The notes beneath the pieces are model-generated. The model was not told the DNA's origin. It saw nothing but the letters and a program-made list of their open reading frames with translations, and did not search any database. Shown here piece by piece: positions 39,128 through 42,032 of a stretch of DNA of 42,032 nucleotides (its first letter is position 1; the number at the start of each line of letters is the position of its first letter). The stretch is from Alcaligenaceae bacterium (lineage in GTDB: Bacteria; Pseudomonadota; Gammaproteobacteria; Burkholderiales; Burkholderiaceae_B): contig JABMMM010000077.1 of assembly GCA_013205565.1 (NCBI GenBank), positions 1 through 42,032 on the forward strand, written 5' to 3'. The translations under genes were made by a program, and so were the position numbers.

Positions 39128-40388
39128 CACCGCTTGGTTGTTGTCGGCAGGGTTTGGCGTTTTGATGTTGCTGGGGGTGCCGTTTGCTTTTGCGATCGGT
39201 ATCGTCGTGGCGCTGTCTTTATTGGTCTCTGGCATTGAACCTATGCTGTTGCCGCAGACGGTTGTGGCCGGCACGCAATCGTTTTCGTTGTTGGCGATCC
39301 CATTTTTTATGCTAGCGGGTGAGTTGATGTCTGCGGGCGGGTTGTCGCAACGCTTAATCAAAGTAGCCGAAGTGTTTGTGCGCCATCTGACAGGTGGCTT
39401 GGGGCTTGTCACGGTGTTGGCCGCCGCTATTTTTGCCGCAATTTCTGGCTCTGCGCCTGCGACAACCGCGGCAATTGGCGCGATTATGATTCCGGCCATG
39501 GCCGAGCGCGGCTATAGCAAACCTTTTGCGACGGCGGTTGCGGTGAGCGCCGGCATTTTGGCCCCCTTGATCCCGCCGTCGATTGCGTTTGTGATCTGGG
39601 GTGTGATCGCCGAGCAGTCAATCTCGCGCTTGTTTAGTGCAGGGATTTTGCCTGGATTGTTGATGGCAGCTGGGTTGATGGTGGTTTGCTGGTGGCATGC
39701 CAAAAAACATAAGATCCCCACGCAACCACGCGCGACAATGGCAGAAATCCGCGCGGCCCTGCGCGATGGTATCTGGGCGTTGCTTGCACCCGCCATTGTT
39801 TTAGGGGGCATTTATGGTGGTGTCTTTACCCCGACCGAGGCGGCAGTTGTCAGTTGTGTGTATGCGCTCTTTGTGGGCACGGTCGTTGAAAAGCGTTTGA
39901 AATGGCGCGAATTGCCCGACATTGTGTGGCGCTCAACCAAAGTCACTGCGATTGTCATGTCGATTATTGTATTCTCGGCCGGCTTTGGTATTTTGGTTGC
40001 TCAAGAGCAGCTCGCACCTAAGGCAGCGACTTGGCTCGCCGCAAATATCCAAGAAAAATGGATTATGTTGTTGGTCTTGAATTTGGTGTTTTTCTTGGTG
40101 GCCGCGGTGATGGATGAAATCGCCATCATGGTCGTGTTTGGTCCGCTGCTGATTGCGATTGCCAATAGTTTTGCAATTAGCCCAATCCACTTTGGTGCGA
40201 TTATCGTCACGAACGTGGCGATCGGTATGGCGGCGCCACCGATTGGTTATTGTTTGTTTGTTGGAATGGCGATTAGTGGCTTAAAACTCACAGATGTATC
40301 GCGCGTGATGCTACCGTTTGTGGGGGTGATGCTGATTGTGTTGATGTTAGTGACGTATGTGCCTGGCTTTGCGTTAGCGCTGCAATAG
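39120..40388 (+). CDS. dctM: TRAP transporter large permease DctM
   Basis: The protein has 422 residues, about twelve membrane segments, inner membrane. DctM signatures include LLAIPFFMLAGELMSAGGLS, ISGSAPATTAAIGAIMIPAM, LAPLIPPSIAFVIWGVIAEQS and GVFTPTEAAVVSCVYAL. It is the sodium-coupled transport subunit working with DctP and DctQ. It starts inside dctQ (8-base overlap). It converges on queC across 23 bases. The substrate is not readable, although a link to an aromatic or lactone acid is suggested by the amidohydrolase remnant. Confidence 0.95.
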   Translation: MSSTAWLLSAGFGVLMLLGVPFAFAIGIVVALSLLVSGIEPMLLPQTVVAGTQSFSLLAIPFFMLAGELMSAGGLSQRLIKVAEVFVRHLTGGLGLVTVLAAAIFAAISGSAPATTAAIGAIMIPAMAERGYSKPFATAVAVSAGILAPLIPPSIAFVIWGVIAEQSISRLFSAGILPGLLMAAGLMVVCWWHAKKHKIPTQPRATMAEIRAALRDGIWALLAPAIVLGGIYGGVFTPTEAAVVSCVYALFVGTVVEKRLKWRELPDIVWRSTKVTAIVMSIIVFSAGFGILVAQEQLAPKAATWLAANIQEKWIMLLVLNLVFFLVAAVMDEIAIMVVFGPLLIAIANSFAISPIHFGAIIVTNVAIGMAAPPIGYCLFVGMAISGLKLTDVSRVMLPFVGVMLIVLMLVTYVPGFALALQ

Positions 40389-40411
40389 GTAAAAGGCGCC
40401 CAAGCGGCTTA

Positions 40412-41104
40412 TCACGCAAATTTTGCATCCAGCGGGTCTTTGATCCCCACCTGCGCAAACCCCTTGGCCCGCAGCAAGCACGAGTCACACTGCTTGCAGG
40501 GCGCGCCAGTGGGCGCCGGATCGTAGCAGCTAGTCGTTTCTGAAAAATCGATCCCCAGCTCTAACCCCTTACGAATAATATCGGCCTTACTCATGCTGAT
40601 GAGTGGTGCACGAATCTTGAGCCGTTGTGCACCTTCGACACCCGCCTTGGTGGCAAGGTTGCCTAAGTGTTCAAAGGCCTCAATGAACTCAGGGCGGCAA
40701 TCGGGGTAGCCGCTGTAATCCATTGCATTGACACCCACAAAAATATCTTGCGCACCCAGCACCTCGGCCCAGCCCAAGGCAAAACTTAAAAATATCGTGT
40801 TTCGTGCGGGTACGTAGGTGATCGGGATCCCCGCGCTGATGTCATCCACAGAGTGACCTTTTGGCACGTCAATATCGGCGGTTAACGCCGAGCCGCCAAA
40901 GCTGCGTAGATCGATATCCAAAATCGCATGGCGCGCCACGCCGCGCAACTTGGCAAAGGCGGCAGCCCGCTCAAGCTCAATCGAGTGACGTTGGCCATAA
41001 CGAAAACTCAGCGCATAAACTTCAAAGCCTTCGTGCTGAGCCATCGCCACCACGGTGGTTGAATCTAAACCACCACTTAATAAACAGACTGCTTTCTTAG
41101 ACAT
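40412..41104 (-). CDS. queC: 7-cyano-7-deazaguanine synthase QueC
   Basis: The protein has 230 residues. The PP-loop ATP motif SGGLDSTT is at about 10-17. The C-terminal zinc site Cys residues lie in [20 protein letters not shown]. It converts 7-carboxy-7-deazaguanine and ammonia to preQ0 using ATP, a step in queuosine tRNA modification. The other que genes are not nearby. It follows the mmsA-like gene by 15 bases on the same strand, so it may be read from the same message. Confidence 0.96.
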   Translation of the reverse strand: MSKKAVCLLSGGLDSTTVVAMAQHEGFEVYALSFRYGQRHSIELERAAAFAKLRGVARHAILDIDLRSFGGSALTADIDVPKGHSVDDISAGIPITYVPARNTIFLSFALGWAEVLGAQDIFVGVNAMDYSGYPDCRPEFIEAFEHLGNLATKAGVEGAQRLKIRAPLISMSKADIIRKGLELGIDFSETTSCYDPAPTGAPCKQCDSCLLRAKGFAQVGIKDPLDAKFA

Positions 41105-41119
41105 AAGACGTGTGACCTT

Positions 41120-42032
41120 TTACTTCGCTGTCGGCATCACAAATTCAGCACCCTTGCCGATGGTTTCGGGCCAGCGCTGCATGATTGATTTTTGTTTGGT
41201 ATAGAAGCGCACGCCTTCTTCGCCGTACGTATGCATATCGCCAAACAGGCTCTTCTTCCAACCGCCAAAACCATGCCAGGCCATGGGTACCGGAATTGGC
41301 ACATTGATCCCGACCATGCCGACTTGAATGCAGCGACTAAATTCGCGTGCGACGTTGCCATCGCGTGTGTAGCAAGACACGCCATTGCCAAACTCGTGGG
41401 CGTTGATCAGGTCAACCGCCTCGCTAAAGTCTTTGACGCGCACGCAACCGAGCACAGGGCCAAAAATTTCTTCTTTATAAATACGCATTGAGGGGGTGAC
41501 GTGGTCAAACAAACTACCGCCAGTAAAAAAGCCTTGCTCGTGACCCGGCACTTTAATCCCGCGCCCATCGACGACAAGTTTGGCACCTTCTTTGACGCCA
41601 ACTTCGATATAGCCTTCGATGCGTTCAAGTGCCTGACGTGTGACGATAGGGCCCATTTCGGCGTCGAGTTCAAGACCATTTTTGATTTTGAGTGTTTTGG
41701 CACGAGCGGCAAGCAAGGGTACGACTTTGTCTGCCACATCGCCTACTAGTACGGCGACTGAAATTGCCATGCAGCGTTCGCCTGCCGAGCCATACGCTGC
41801 GCCAATTAGGCCATCAACTACCTGATCGATATCGGCATCCGGCATGACTACCATATGATTTTTAGCGCCACCCAAGGCTTGTACGCGTTTGCCTAAATCG
41901 GCACCACGTTGATAGATGTATTGCGCGATCGGTGTTGAGCCCACAAAGCTGATGGCTTTGACGTCTGGATGCTCGAGCAGTGCATCGACGGCGACCTTAT
42001 CGCCTTGCACGACGTTAAAGACGCCGTCGGGC
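41120..42032 (-). CDS. mmsA: Methylmalonate-semialdehyde dehydrogenase (CoA-acylating), partial
   Basis: About 304 C-terminal residues are visible; the N-terminal part lies beyond the right edge, and the frame runs open to position 42032 ([18 protein letters not shown]). Aldehyde dehydrogenase features include [36 protein letters not shown] and the catalytic Cys in [14 protein letters not shown]. The MmsA-type wording is [20 protein letters not shown], near the C-terminus. It converts methylmalonate semialdehyde (valine or myo-inositol breakdown) to propionyl-CoA. queC follows closely downstream. Confidence 0.92.
   Translation of the reverse strand, partial: PDGVFNVVQGDKVAVDALLEHPDVKAISFVGSTPIAQYIYQRGADLGKRVQALGGAKNHMVVMPDADIDQVVDGLIGAAYGSAGERCMAISVAVLVGDVADKVVPLLAARAKTLKIKNGLELDAEMGPIVTRQALERIEGYIEVGVKEGAKLVVDGRGIKVPGHEQGFFTGGSLFDHVTPSMRIYKEEIFGPVLGCVRVKDFSEAVDLINAHEFGNGVSCYTRDGNVAREFSRCIQVGMVGINVPIPVPMAWHGFGGWKKSLFGDMHTYGEEGVRFYTKQKSIMQRWPETIGKGAEFVMPTAK

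Overview
This window looks like a chromosomal segment of a Burkholderiales betaproteobacterium, probably close to Alcaligenaceae. The basis is gene order (a trxB - ftsK - lolA - rarA - serS housekeeping string), family content (DUF1841, a PXPV-repeat protein, tripartite TRAP transporters, the DUF4212 symporter pair) and protein wording. This is inference from recognition, not from a search. I see no rRNA, tRNA, CRISPR array, insertion sequence or prophage.

Layout. (1) 1-1650: the 3' end of dnaK, then dnaJ and a clear intrinsic terminator. (2) 1700-7234, minus strand: a two-module M16 zinc peptidase, then a compact overlapping set moxR - GNAT acetyltransferase - VWA protein. (3) 7372-8205: two small exported monohaem cytochromes c. 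(4) 8257-8685: DUF1841, ending inside a hexanucleotide repeat. (5) 8686-8993: a divergent control region with two overlapping, mutually exclusive hairpins. (6) 8994-11327: a DUF4212 plus sodium:solute symporter pair. (7) 11324-21322: smr and trxB on minus, then ftsK, lolA, rarA, a cyanide-insensitive bd-type oxidase operon (cioA, cioB and a 33-residue DUF2474 protein), and serS. (8) 21328-24010: a PXPV-repeat exported protein, a CWC cysteine-rich protein and an IGHMBP2-like superfamily 1 helicase. (9) 24188-29643: an EamA transporter, an unrecognised exported protein, an alpha/beta hydrolase, and a coupled pair of an AroE-like dehydrogenase with altered substrate residues and a GMC oxidoreductase. 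(10) 29756-37263: a glycerol-3-phosphate block, with glpK-glpD on minus and ugpB-ugpA-ugpE-ugpC on plus. (11) 37264-40388: the degraded 3' end of an amidohydrolase gene fused into the leader of a TRAP transporter operon dctP-dctQ-dctM. (12) 40412-42032, minus: queC and the 3' part of a methylmalonate-semialdehyde dehydrogenase gene cut by the window edge.

How the genes work together. UgpBAEC imports glycerol-3-phosphate, GlpK makes it from glycerol, and GlpD oxidises it into the quinone pool, which the CIO oxidase could drain. MoxR and the VWA protein form a chaperone-like pair. DctPQM imports an organic acid whose former catabolic partner may have been the decayed amidohydrolase.

The items most worth a second look are the amidohydrolase remnant, the alternative hairpins before DUF1841, the AroE-like/GMC pair, and the tiny DUF2474 gene.
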